Part shown: positions 12,029 through 22,719 of the stretch, in pieces
How positions within the stretch are numbered: position 1 is the stretch's first letter
How the letters are laid out: each line of letters opens with the position of its first letter
From: Beaufortia kweichowensis
Taxonomy: Eukaryota; Chordata; Actinopteri; Cypriniformes; Gastromyzontidae
Reading direction: 5' to 3'
Length of the DNA: 64,000 nucleotides
Assembly: GCA_019155185.1 (NCBI GenBank)
Contig: CM032802.1
Coordinates: forward strand, 3,882,501-3,946,500
The notes under the pieces: model-generated
The model's database searches: none
Seen by the model: only the letters and a program-made list of their open reading frames with translations
What the model was told of the DNA's origin: nothing
Program-made: the position numbers and the translations under genes

Positions 12029-13600
12029 ATGGGCTCATTACCACCACATGCTGCTGGTGTTCTTGCTCAAACACGCAGAACCAACACACTAAGATTGTAA
12101 GTAGCATGATTTAAACTAAAATATTGCTGAAATATAAGTTTATATCAGAGCAGAAATATGCTACAACTACATGTGATAATCACATATTTGACTGGAACTT
12201 TTTGAACAGTAAACAATAACTGATCAACCTCTGCTGTGAGAAACATCACTGGCTGTTTTCATTATTGAGCAGACAGTGTATTCCTTATACTCAATGGATT
12301 CAGTCTTGTATTTAAAACAGAAGCCTTGTATACTATACAGTAGTTTAACTGTGTCTGTGAATAAACAGTTGTTTCTGATATAAATAAGGTCTTTGTTATG
12401 CTGTTATCATGTTGTACATTTTTGTCACCCCTTCTCAGTGCCTGACACACCCCACTGGGTAGAAAGTATTTGGAAAAATAACACTAAATATATATGTAAT
12501 ACCTTAATAATATTCATTTGGTAATTTAATGAAATGAATGAATTTCATGAAATGAATAAAATGAAATGATTTTGCTGCCAAATGATAAAGATTTAACAAC
12601 CCCTTGTGTATTATACATTTCTTCAGGAGTCTTTTTCTAAAGTCTTATATTTTTTCACCACCAGCATAATCATCAATTAGATAGGATAATTATCATTTAA
12701 AGAAGAAAACCACTAACCATGAGTAAACTTATGTTGTTAAATTATGTTTTTTATTGTTTTTATTCATTTAAGATTGTGAGTGCTCCTTATGCCCTTGTGC
12801 CAGCAGATGAGAGAAAAGTTTTAAGATATGTGATGATATGCAGTGTAAACAGACACTCTAAATCAAAAAAGGTTTGTTTTGTACATTTGATTGGCTGCTC
12901 CTTTGTAAAGGAATTTGATTACTAATAAACACATAAACTACATTTCCAGGATGTTTAGATGTATTTAAAAGAATGTCATAATGCTGTCACAAGAAACAAA
13001 TTCACAGATTCTTTAAAATAATATGCTCATGTTATCATGTTAAAGACAACTTAAGAAAGCCAACATACTATTCTTCCACTTAAACTTTTTCTTCTTCTTA
13101 TGCTGAATTATGAACTCTAACTCCTCCTAGAGCTTTCAAGCTACATCCACCAAACCCTTTGTGTATTTTTACAGTTGATATGGTTTGTATGAATTATACA
13201 GGCCTCCAGCCAGCAGGGGGCAGTACTACACCTCAATTTGGAGCAGCTTTTCCCTTTATGTTGTTTTTAAAACTTGAGGTCTGTTCTTCCATCCTCTCGA
13301 TCAGTAGGTCTATGTCTTTAGTCTGCTTCTTTTAAGGTCTTTTAAATAGTGATCATCACCCACTTTCAACTCCTTTACAAAACACACACTCTAAATTACA
13401 CTCGGCATGGTTTATGTGTTTGCATTGGTTGCAGGAAAAAGTGTGTCTGCACCTGCTGTAGATTATTGATCAGTTCATTTTTCTGTTGTCTATCTTTCAG
13501 GGTCATAGGTTATGCAGACAGAGAGAAAACAGTTCAAGAGATATTAAGGAACAGTCAGTGGTCCCCACAATTGAAACAGCTTATTAATCATATTAAATGA
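12029..13600 (+). CDS. Candidate small three-exon gene facing gas8-like copy A
   Basis: Exon 1, 12029-12096, starts MGSLPPHAAG and ends at a good donor (TT|GTAAGT, phase 2). A downstream exon ending at 12871 encodes APYALVPADERKVLRYV...; joined at the AG before 12781 it keeps the frame, whereas the stronger AG at 12771-12772 would give an early stop. A third exon begins after TATCTTTCAG at 13501. In the joined frame it stops at 13587; in another frame it encodes IGYADREKTVQEILRNSQWS and stops at 13600. I do not recognise the family. The exon-3 frame ambiguity and the alternative acceptor make this a hypothesis. Exon 1 is duplicated exactly in length at 15853-15920. Confidence 0.25.
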
Positions 13601-13857
13601 TGTTTATTTGAAATTGAAAAAATGCACAAAGGGTTTGTTTTTGTGTGTTTATGTGTGTTTGTATTTGAGAGAGAAAGAGAGGCAGAGACTAGGCAGAGAG
13701 TCAGAAAGAAAGGAAGACTCAGACAGAAAGTGTGAATAACAGAATTACAGATGGAAAGAGAGAGAATTGACTTTCTCAAGCCAACATAATTATAAAAGAC
13801 ACCATATTTTCATTTCTATATTTAGTTTATATATATTTGTATATTTATTTCTTTTCT

Positions 13858-13975
13858 TGCACCATTTTTTTCTTTGTTGCACATTTTTCTTTGTTGCACT
13901 TTTTACTTTGTTGCATTTTTTTCTTTGTTGCACTTTTTACTTTGTTGCATTTTTTTCTTTGTTGCACTTTGTTGC
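13858..13975. repeat. Minisatellite of TTTGTTGCAC units
   Basis: Six to seven units built on CTTTGTTGCACTTTTT / CTTTGTTGCATTTTTT alternate here, giving a 19-bp period with a 38-bp higher order. The equivalent place in unit A (about 10715-10765) has only two or three units, so the array expanded or contracted after the duplication. Confidence 0.9.
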
Positions 13976-14065
13976 CTGATGCCATGCCACTTTTCATTGT
14001 TTCCCACAATGATGTCTGACTTTTGGCATCTCTCTTATTGGGATAATGTTAATTGTAACAATCGA

Positions 14066-15404
14066 CTATTGTATATTCTTTCTTCTAGTTAGCAAAGCGG
14101 TGGTCTTATGAAGGTGGAGAGGAGGCAGGGGTATGTGCCTGACTGACATTTGGGGAATGTCTCTGCACAGGGTGTTGTTGAGGGTTGAGGATGAGCATCC
14201 CTCTCTTGGTGGCGGTGGCTTTGGCTGAAAGCAGGCACGTTGCCGCAAAGAACATGTTTGTGCAAAACCTGGTGGGATTGGCTTGAGATCTGAAATCCTC
14301 GAATCAAGCTGTTTTTTACAACCATTCTTCGGCTGAACCTTCAGAATGGATTCAGTAAACTTCCTGGAGAGCTCATCTCGCTCTAACTGAACTATGGTAA
14401 ATCTCTGCAACAACACCTCATGTTCTGATTTTAAATCCCAATATTTTTTGTCGAGCTCTTTAATCTGATGTTTAGCTATAGCCAAGGCCCTTTTGTCCCT
14501 GTCCCAGTATATGAGCCGTTTCTGAAGCTTTGCTTCCTCCTCTTTGTATTTCTGTTGTAACTGAAAAAGCTCCTCATTGTGCTGAAGCAATTTTGTCATC
14601 TCTGTAGATTGCTCCTCTTTCATCTCCTTCATCTCCTTAATTTTTTCCTGAAGTGAAGTGATGTGTCTCATATTCCGCATGATGATGCCATTGAAGTAGT
14701 TTTTGGTGTCTTGGACAGTTCTCTCAAGCATGTTCACCCGGTTGCTTTTTTTTTCCTCTAACTCATTAAAGTTCTGTCTTCCATGTCAGTTCTTTCTCTT
14801 CAATCTGTTTCTGCATCTTTTTCTGATGTGCAGATTCTATTTCTTCTACTTGTCTGAAAAATACCTGTCTCAGATTAGTTATTTTTTCATCCTGTTCATG
14901 TTGAGTGTTCTTTATCTTATTCTCAGTGGACAGCTCCTTCTCATTAAGGGCCATTTTTAAACTGCACAACTGCTTCTGCAGTTGCTTATCAAGGTCAGCA
15001 GTATTCTTCTTTTGTAGAAGATTGTTTAGTTCTAAATTTTTTTTCTTCAGCTCTAACAGGCTACATTGATGGTCAAAGTCGAGGTACTTCACTTTCTGCC
15101 TTAATACCTTCATTTCGTCTTGATGACGCACTTCAGCCTCCTCCATCTGCCAGTCTTTTTTCTTCAGCTCACATTCCTTCTCCTTCAACTTATTTTTAGT
15201 GATTTCATTAATTGTGTGGATCTGATTTCTCTCCAACTGGAAATAGATGCGATCACTTCGTTCTTTGCCGAGTCTCTCTTGCAAGAGGGCAGTGTGCTTC
15301 TCCAGCTGCTCTCTCGACATGTCCTTTATGGACGTAACATCCACTGCTGTTTTTCCCTTTCCCTTTCCCTTTGACTTGCTGGCTGCTTTTTGTTTAGGTG
15401 GCAT
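14066..15404 (-). pseudogene. gas8/drc4-like retrocopy B, single frameshift
   Basis: The intronless frame begins MPPKQKAASKSKGK. The first 212 residues follow GAS8 closely: KDMSREQLEKH, FQLERNQIHTINEITKNKL (GAS8: FQLERDKIHTFWEITRRQL), MEEAEVRHQDEMKVLRQKVK. Around 14770-14778 one extra base relative to copy A turns W-K-x-D-x-NELEE into a stop. The next frame continues the match (NELEEKKS, TVQDTKNYFNGI, WDRDKRALAIAK, SEHEVLLQRFTIVQLERDE, SRKFTESILKVQ) to a stop at 14066. The last ~70 residues (KPIPPGF..., RHIPLPPLHLHK) do not resemble GAS8, and the C-terminal third of GAS8 (usual length 478) is absent. It is either a young pseudogene or an intact gene with a one-base assembly error. Confidence 0.75.
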
Positions 15405-15852
15405 TATTCCTGTAATGTATGATATGAATAAATATAGTAAATATATTTAATATATTCAATTATATTTTCCGCTGAAGTTGATTTGAAGTGACTCCCCTGC
15501 GCTCCTTTATATAGAGCCAAACGGTCTCATTCTATGACGCAACAGTCACGTGAGTGAAATGTCTCTAAATACGTAAATGGTCATTACGGACGTCAAATGT
15601 AGGCGGAGTCACGGGTCATGCCTGAACATGTTTCGTCTAGAGACGCGCGCATGTCCCGAAGTCAACTTTCGGTGGGTGTTATTAGTCTTGATAGTGGAAG
15701 TTTACCACAGGTTAAGTTTGGGTCGGGTAATATCGTTTGTTTTTGTTGTTGTCGTTGAAAGAGTCTATTCGGGGGTACAGCAACGACGCGCGCGTAATTT
15801 ATATTACGTGTTAACAAGTCAGTTTGTTTTGGCACATTGGAAACCATATTGC

Positions 15853-15920
15853 ATGGGCTCATTACCACCACATGCTGCTGGTGTTCTTGCTCAAACACGC
15901 AGAACCAACACACTAAGATT
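15853..15920 (+). other. Second copy of the opposing exon-like sequence
   Basis: A 68-nt segment with the same ATG, the same frame (MGSLPPHAAG...) and the same donor TT|GTAAGTAG as 12029-12096. It sits about 450 bp upstream of gas8-like copy B on the other strand. Downstream homology to unit A fades within about 40 nt and no matching later exons follow, so here it would be an orphan first exon. Confidence 0.4.
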
Positions 15921-16198
15921 GTAAGTAGCATGATTTAAACTAAAGTATTGCTGAAATCTATGCAGTACTGTAAAGGCATTTTTAATGTCTATGATTTATT
16001 TAGTTTACTGCAGAAAAATACGTAGGTTATTCATAATTTAACTGAACGTGATGTAATTATTAAATTATTAAATTAATAGTAATTTAGAGAGACCTTATAG
16101 GATGCTTATGTCGTTGTTATTTGGGAAGACTTCTAGCATATGTACCTGAGGTACGCGGTGAAAAGGTGTTGTGAGCGCGGTAAATTAGTGTTCGTGGT

Positions 16199-16906
16199 GC
16201 CATGCTCAACAGTATTTTGGTCATCTAAATATGAAAACATTGAATGGAAGAAAGTATGGTCAATAACAAACAAGTTTTTCATAACTAATAAAGTAAGAGA
16301 GGTATCCTTTAAAATATTACACAGAATTTACCCTGTTAAAGAATTATTTGAACGGTTTAAACTGGATTTGGAAAACACTTGTGATTTTTGTGGTGTTGTT
16401 AAAGAATCTGTGACTCATCTTTTCTTTCAATGTGTATATACAAGATTATTTTGGGTAGATGTCTCAAACTTTATTTCTAGGATGTTTGATACATTAATAC
16501 AAATAGAAATGTATGATGTTATATTCTTTTTTGTACAAGATACCATTGATTCAAAAAGTACAATCTCTTTTCTAACACAACTAATTGTTTTACTTGGAAA
16601 ATATCACATTCATGTAAAGAAATGGGCCAAAGCTAAGCCAAATTGTGAACATTTTATTAAAGAAATGAAACAATATGGTACTACTTTGAAACAGAAAAGC
16701 TAAAAAGACTTAGGAAGCACTGTGTCACTTTAATTTAATTAATTAAAGGTTGTTGTAGCTTTTTTTTTATCCCTGGCATTTTTATTTTTATTTATTTATT
16801 TTTTTATACTTTTTTTTACCCTTTCTTTATTTCTTCTATTACTGTTGTGAGATGTATATGTTTGTATTAATATGTACATAATTGCATAATAAAAAAAATA
16901 AAATTC
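16199..16906 (+). mobile_element. 5'-truncated LINE (L1-like) 3' end with target-site duplications
   Basis: The frame from 16199 to the stop at 16701-16703 carries the end of a reverse-transcriptase ORF with a zf-RVT-like motif, CDFCG...ESVTHLFFQC, preceded by SFKILHRIYPVKELF. An AT-rich 3' UTR ends in AATAAAAAAAATAAAATTC. The 11-bp duplication GTGTTCGTGGT flanks the insertion at 16188-16198 and 16907-16917. Only the last ~165 codons of the ORF are present, so the copy is dead on arrival. The apparent upstream start at 16140 belongs to host DNA, not to the element. Confidence 0.85.
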
Positions 16907-16917
16907 GTGTTCGTGGT

Positions 16918-17813
16918 TGTGGTTGTGGAGTAAATAAAGTTTATGGTGACCGAACTGCGGCCGAGGGATGTTTTGCGGCAAACACATGAGCAGTTTACGT
17001 GCTTTACGTGTGGTCGAGTTCGATTTTCTTCTCAGGAACGAGTAATGAAAAACAAAAAAAACGAGCACAATAAAGATCAATACAAAATATAAAACAAATA
17101 CAGCCCGTCAGGAAAAGTAGTTGTTCCTAAAAAGAAAATCGAATGACCAAAAGTGTTTACAAACATTATAAGGATTTAAAATTCTACCTGGACACTGTCA
17201 TTACTTCCAGCAACATCAAAGCCCATAACCCTTTCATTGTGTGATTTATATAATATCCTTCCTATTCTGTAACATGTTTTCTTGTTTATCCCTGTTATTC
17301 TATTTGTATGTTGTTAAAGTTACTATAATAAAACTTCATTTAAACACCTGCGCCATAAAGCAAGCAGCCTGCTGCGGAGGTGAAATTACTGTAGGCTAAA
17401 TAGCTTTTTCTTTATCAAACATGCATTACATAAAATTATGTGCAAAAACAGCATCAAAACATTTGGTTCTTGTAACTTTGGGCGCCATATTTGTTTTATC
17501 ATTCTCTTTAAATGTAATAAATGTTAATGTAAATGTATGCTGTAGATCATTTAATTTGTTGAATTGGACATTTTATTTTACTTTGAAAAAATAGCCTAGG
17601 TGAAATTTTAATTGCACAATGATATAATCACAATGACAAAAACAGTACATCGAAGTTATAAACCCATTATATACCAAAAAGTTTAAAAATATTTTTATTG
17701 TTAAACATTATTTTGTAATACAGTGTTTAAATGCAAACATGCAGCCAGTCTTACATAGCAAATGTCAATCGAGCAATTTCATATTATCCTACTATGGCTA
17801 AGGGCCTTCGATG
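16918..17813. other. Gap before the prrg4 region
   Basis: AT-rich sequence with no recognised gene. The part just after the LINE (16918-17060) is more GC-rich and continues the host sequence interrupted by the insertion. Confidence 0.5.
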
Positions 17814-17821
17814 ACGTATAA

Positions 17822-18125
17822 CAGGGTTTTTCAAACTTTTTGTGTGTGTGGACCACTATTTGTAATCAAAAAATTTTGCGGACCACCTCATAACACACAT
17901 AATAAAATGTCTACACACAGACTTAACACAGACTTGTTTAGTAATCGCACAATAACTTGACAATTGAATGCAAATGTTATATCAATATAGGCCTACATAT
18001 TCTTTTAATTTTTTTTTTATGGGAATTTCCTGGTAAAATATTATTTTATTTTGCCTTTCCACGGACCACCTGCAGTACCCTCACGGACCACTAGTGGTCC
18101 GCGGACCACAGTTTGGGAATGACTG
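17822..18125. mobile_element. hAT-type MITE, 304 bp, with 8-bp target-site duplication
   Basis: It begins CAGGGTTTTTCAAAC and ends GTTTGGGAATGACTG, forming imperfect terminal inverted repeats that start CAG, as in hAT elements. It is flanked by the exact 8-bp duplication ACGTATAA at 17814-17821 and 18126-18133. Sub-terminal GGACCAC motifs appear at both ends. No transposase frame is present. Confidence 0.85.
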
Positions 18126-18239
18126 ACGTATAACTAATTCATTTTCATGAGCAAACTCTGACGTTTACCTCTGTAAACACAACCGTGCTCAATGTAGTTA
18201 TTATTCATAAGCGTCTCCTTTGCCATAGTATATTTTAAG

Positions 18240-18797
18240 GCATTTTCTTTCCACTGTCCGATTCCGCGTAGGTAGACGGTCGATTGGTCAGGTCTGAGTT
18301 TGTGAGAACAGGTGTTATATCCTGCTCAGCAAGAGGTGAGGCCACGACGGATTTTCTGTGAGTGTGTTGTAAACAGAAACTTCTTCCCGGAACACAACAA
18401 ATGGCATTTCGTCCAAAACCATGAATGTGTTCAGGTGCTGTCTGGAAATGAGGAAAAGTTGAACGCGCAAGTCTGGAGTTATTAACTAATATTCAAGTAC
18501 GGTAAGACGCTTGATAGTCTTTCCATTCTTTCCATTACGACGACCGGAGCGCGTTTGCCCAACTTAAAGAAATGTAAGTCGTGTAATAGAAAGTGAAGAA
18601 AAAGTAACACAGGACACAACGTCGATCCATTTTGACACTTTTTTTAATTCAATTTGCCCTTGAAATGAGAAACGTAAACATGTTTGTGAATGTGGAAAAG
18701 AAAGCGTATGGGCGTGATTGTGGTATTCAGTCGCAGTGTCGCCGCTTCGTGTTGTTGAATGCTGTGATGTGTGTTTTTGATCCACAGTTGAATAGAA
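18240..18797 (+). promoter_or_regulatory. prrg4: prrg4 promoter and 5' UTR region
   Basis: CpG content rises between 18240 and 18560. A possible non-coding first exon ends at AAAT|GTAAGTCG near 18574, and an acceptor-like GATCCACAG lies 10 nt before the ATG at 18798. The exact start site cannot be seen. Confidence 0.4.
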
Positions 18798-21700
18798 ATG
18801 CTCATGTTTGTTCTGCTGCTGCTGCTGCTGTGTCATTTCACTTCATGTGGACACTGTGCGTGCCTGACAAACACCCTGAAAGTACAGTCTGATCACGACA
18901 ATAAAGGTGAGCAAACCAAATAATATAATATTAAAATGATATTAAACTCAAGTTCCAAGCTCCTATTCATGATTGAATGTGATAAGCACTTGCTTGTATA
19001 ATAATGGCAGTTGTTTTAGTTTATTATATTTGAGAGATCAGTTTATTATCATCATTGATTAAACAATACATTTCATTATTATCATTTTATATTGTTTTTT
19101 AAGGATGCAATGATCATCCTTCCTATGAAAAAGTTTATTAAGTTTAAAAAGTTTTAAAAGTTTATTAACAAGGTGTTTACCATACTGATATCTCAGATGT
19201 CAATATTTGGTGGTTTAAATGTGATGTCTCTCTCAAAGTTTTTAAAGCATTTTCATTTGTTGGGTATTATTGCTTCTGGTTTGTGCATTTTAATTCACAG
19301 TATTCCTACAAAGTGTGTTGCATCTCAAAAAACGTGTGTTCTTTTTTCATCACATTCATAACACATGTATGTTTTCATTTTTAAAAAATAGATAACTTGT
19401 ACAAAGCCTGTTTTTTATGTATGGACAGCAGATGTTAGTAAAATATAAACAGATGGTTCAATGTATTGCTAATAAATACATTCTGTGAGAATTTACATTT
19501 CAAGTTTGACTTAAAATGTCATGTCCATAATGCTGGAATTGCCCATAAGTAGTTTAATAAAATAGTTTTTTCACTATGTTTATGTAATAATATAATAACA
19601 ACAGCAATAATTATAAAATTATAATGATAATATATAATAATACCTTTGATTACTGGGTGACATGTTACATTTCAGTCACATCTATTGTTTTGGTTTTTTT
19701 AGTGTTTGTTGTGGACCAGGAGGCCAACACATTTTTAGGACGACACCTGTTGTTCAACCGCTTCGATTTTGAGATCTTCACACCTGGTAATCTGGAGAGG
19801 GAGTGTTATGAGGAGATATGTAACTACGAGGAGGCTCGAGAAGTCTTTGAGAACATCCCTGATACAGTTGAGTAATCCCAGTATTATTGACTAACAGAAC
19901 ATTTGATTGATAATTATACAGGCTACCATAGCCACTCCCAGCCAAAAGACATCGTCATACTTGGGTTGGTTTAGGGCAGATATGAACAATTCTTAGAAAG
20001 GTGTCCACTAACACAGCATATGATGTAACCTGAAATCAGTGTGTGTTGGAAGCCAGCAAATGCAGAAATACAGTCAGGTTTTAAAGTGTGTGCAGATTGA
20101 AAAATGGAAATTTTGATTCTAATTAAAACCTATCAGTATAAACACTGGGATTCTTTAATCGTAAAATCATGTATGACTTATGTTGAGATGCGTAAACAAG
20201 TACAGTAGCAAGTAAAATGAGTAAGAAATATAAAAGATTCTGTGCTAATTCAAGGTCAATAGTAAGCAGATGTGTAACATTGACAGTATTAAGTATACGT
20301 TTGTGTAAAAGGTCAGATTTTCCAGATTTTCCTGTTTCCACACAAATGCTTATATTGAAAAATGTATGCGGGATAACATGGCTCATCAGGTTTTGCACAC
20401 ACGTGGATTTTGTGTCAGCTCTAGTGCATGTAGTCATGTGTCAAATGACCAAGTACTAAGAAATCAAAGTGTTATCCTGGCAATTTTTACAAATGCAATA
20501 AAAAAGCTGAAGTTCGCAAATGTATTTTTTAATGTTTCTTTCAGCAAATGTATATTTGTATATGGGTAGTTGTGCATTTGTGACTGTGTCCTATGGTGTG
20601 ACATGCAATAAATGTAAAAAAAAAAACCCTCAATTAAGATAAATCTTTCTCATCGTATTTGTAACTCCAGCACCAAATATAAATCTCTCATGCTATATGT
20701 ATATTTTGTAAGTTTTTTTACATTTTTGCTGTCACACCATAGGACACAGTCATATTTATTTGTCAATTACCCATATATGAATTATATATAATTCATTTAA
20801 TTTGCTTACATTTATTTTTGCTCTTTGATTTGACAGAATACCTTCTGGAGGTCATATACAGAGGGTAAGTAACATCACTATTCTTTAAATGCTACCTCAG
20901 AACCTGAAAGAAAATAAAGCAGTAAAGCAAGAAGACATTTATAAAATTACTTCCATTTAAAACAAATCATCTGAAATAGAAACCACAAGAAACATCCGAT
21001 TGAAATGCTAGTCGAATTTACCTACTGTCTGCAAAAAGAAACCTGTTCACCCAGACTGTTTTAGCATAATATTTGAATATTCCCAGTTTGCTGAAGTGTC
21101 ATATTTGTAAATGCCTTTTTTTGCTTGAAAATATTTCAATTTTTATTTTCTACCTATTACAGTAACAGTAAAGATTGTTTACATTTGCTTGTTAGTGTTG
21201 TCTGTGTTCATGAAGTTTATGAATCCTTGTAGCAGCTACAGTAATATTATTGTGATCTGAAAGAATTCAAGAATTAAGTTGTATATATATTTTTGATGAG
21301 ACTTCTTTAACACTTTATACTTGCCTTGTAGATAAAGGCGAGAACCAGTCAAAGATTGATGTAACGGCATTGCTGGTGGGCATCATCTCAGCTGGAGTCT
21401 TTATTGTTATAGTGGGTCTCCTTATCTGGTACTTCTGCCAGGGCAGAAATAAAGACCATGGCTTTAGAGGGTAAGGATGTGAAGATAAAAACACAACCTG
21501 AAGCGCATTCTGTATGCTTGAGTCAATCTTACAACTTGCCATTTCCAATCAGTGGAGAGAAATCCAAAGATCTACATTGTTTGTGCTTTATGTTTTGCCA
21601 CTTAATTGTAGTTCAATTAGGCGTCGGTCCACCAGAAGCAATGCCTCAGTGATAATCCGGAGACTAGAGGAGGTCTCTCTACATCCGATTCCACATCCAC

Positions 21701-22082
21701 TCCCAGGAGACGGCACAGATCCTCACGGTTTACCTTCTTACGAACAGGCCATTGCTATCGCTGGACCGCATGATGCTCCACCTCCACCATATCCTGGGTA
21801 ATCATTTTAAATGCATCATTATGTAACACACTGTTGTTTAACTCACACCTTTATTATGTCATTTAGTTGCTACTGCCCTTTTAATGGTTCTTAGCATTAA
21901 AGAGAATTTGTAGCACACTAATTACTGGAACAGGGTGTATGGTTATGTGTCGGGGATCTGATTACACTTCAGTGTGTTGTCGACTAAGATTTTTTGTTTA
22001 CAGTAATTCCTGTGAAATGGTCAGCTATTTTATTCTGGTAATGTTTATCCACAGTTCCAGGCCAGGCAGTGTTCGGCGATGA
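18798..22082 (+). CDS. prrg4: Proline-rich Gla protein 4 (transmembrane Gla protein)
   Basis: PRRG4 is a single-pass membrane protein whose extracellular Gla domain is gamma-carboxylated by the vitamin K cycle. Exons: 18798-18906, 19703-19866, 20837-20864, 21332-21470, 21621-21797 (or from 21612), 22055-22082; about 214 residues, human 226. A leucine-rich signal peptide (MLMFVLLLLLL) precedes the propeptide/Gla region with NRFDFEIFTPGNLERECYEE, the C-x(4)-C pair and NYEEAREVFEN, then FWRSY. A transmembrane segment (ALLVGIISAGVFIVIVGLLI) follows. The cytoplasmic tail has LPSYEQA and the PPPPYPG motif, a PPxY ligand for WW domains, as in human. The third exon is only 28 nt. Exon 2 must end at 19866 (ACA|GTTGAG) for the FW motif to stay in frame. 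The tail ends sooner than in human. Poly(A) signals lie at 22192 and 22712. Confidence 0.95.
19160..19345 (+). repeat. Interspersed repeat, family R1 (copy 2)
   Basis: In prrg4 intron 1. Shares CCATACTGAT, GATGTCAATATTTGGTGG, TCTCTCTCAAAGT and GGTATTATTGCTT with 2985-3320. Confidence 0.6.
20560..20778. mobile_element. MITE with long (~65 bp) terminal inverted repeats
   Basis: Lies in prrg4 intron 2. The left end runs TATATGGGTA...GACTGTGTCCTATGGTGTGACA...AAATGTAAAAAAA. The right end is the inverted complement, containing TGTCACACCATAGGACACAG and ending TACCCATATATG. About 22 central bases of the repeat match perfectly. No coding content. Confidence 0.8.
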
Positions 22083-22711
22083 CATCATCATTTCACAAAC
22101 TCAATCAGGGTGGACTAAGCAGTATTTTTCTTGATTTATAAAATGGAGATGTGTTAACCACAGTGCATTGTATTCTAATGAAATTCCCTGGAATAAACCA
22201 CCAGTGTACATTTTGCCAATGCTCACAGGTGCCCTGTAGCTATTACCATAGCTCTGTTGTGTGACAAAGCAATAAGATGGAATCACTAGAAGCAATTAAA
22301 TCATTTAGGTAGTTGAAACTACCTTTTTAGATTTTATTTTGTAAATTCTTCTTAACTGTGTTTTTAAATTATATATAACTATAAAAAGTTAAGATATTAG
22401 TTATGAATTAGATTAGATGTTTATATATTAATTATTGTAACAATTAAATGACTTTTGTTTTTGTTATTTTTGTTTAACATGCTGGGCTTACCGTGAAGTA
22501 AAAAATATTAAATTTTTATAAATGTCATTTAAAGAGCTGTAGAGTTTATGATTTATGGCTTAAGTAATTGCAATTTTATGAGAGAAATTGTTTTAAGGCT
22601 TTCTTTACAATGTCCTTCTAATTCTGTGACCAGCAGGATTCTAGAAACAAGATTCTGATGTCATGACAATCATATCGGGATGACTTAAAATAGGACCTGT
22701 GCTTATAGATT

Positions 22712-22717
22712 AATAAA
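22712..22717 (+). terminator. prrg4: prrg4 distal poly(A) signal candidate
   Basis: AATAAA about 630 nt after the stop; a proximal AATAAA lies at 22192. Which one is used cannot be decided from sequence. Confidence 0.4.
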
Positions 22718-22719
22718 TT

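Larger units (their letters stand above)
10670..12110. repeat. Tandem segmental duplication, unit A
   Basis: Homologous to unit B at 13790-15935 in the same orientation. Shared parts are the 3' flank (TTGCACC...TTGTTGCAC, GATGCCATGCCACTTT), the gas8-like reading frame, and the whole opposing 5' flank with CAACAGTCACGTGAGTG and the 68-nt exon-like sequence. Unit A is shorter because of two deletions inside the gas8-like part. Confidence 0.85.
13790..15935. repeat. Tandem segmental duplication, unit B
   Basis: The fuller copy of the unit also found at 10670-12110. It keeps parts of the gas8-like frame lost from unit A, so it better represents the ancestral unit. About 1.7 kb of unrelated sequence separates the two. 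Confidence 0.85.

Noticed and set aside
16140..16198. Upstream start of the LINE-derived frame
   Set aside because: The target-site duplication shows these bases are host DNA fused by chance to the LINE frame.
18811..18830. CTG triplet run as an unstable repeat
   Set aside because: Only about six units, and it encodes the leucine core of the prrg4 signal peptide.
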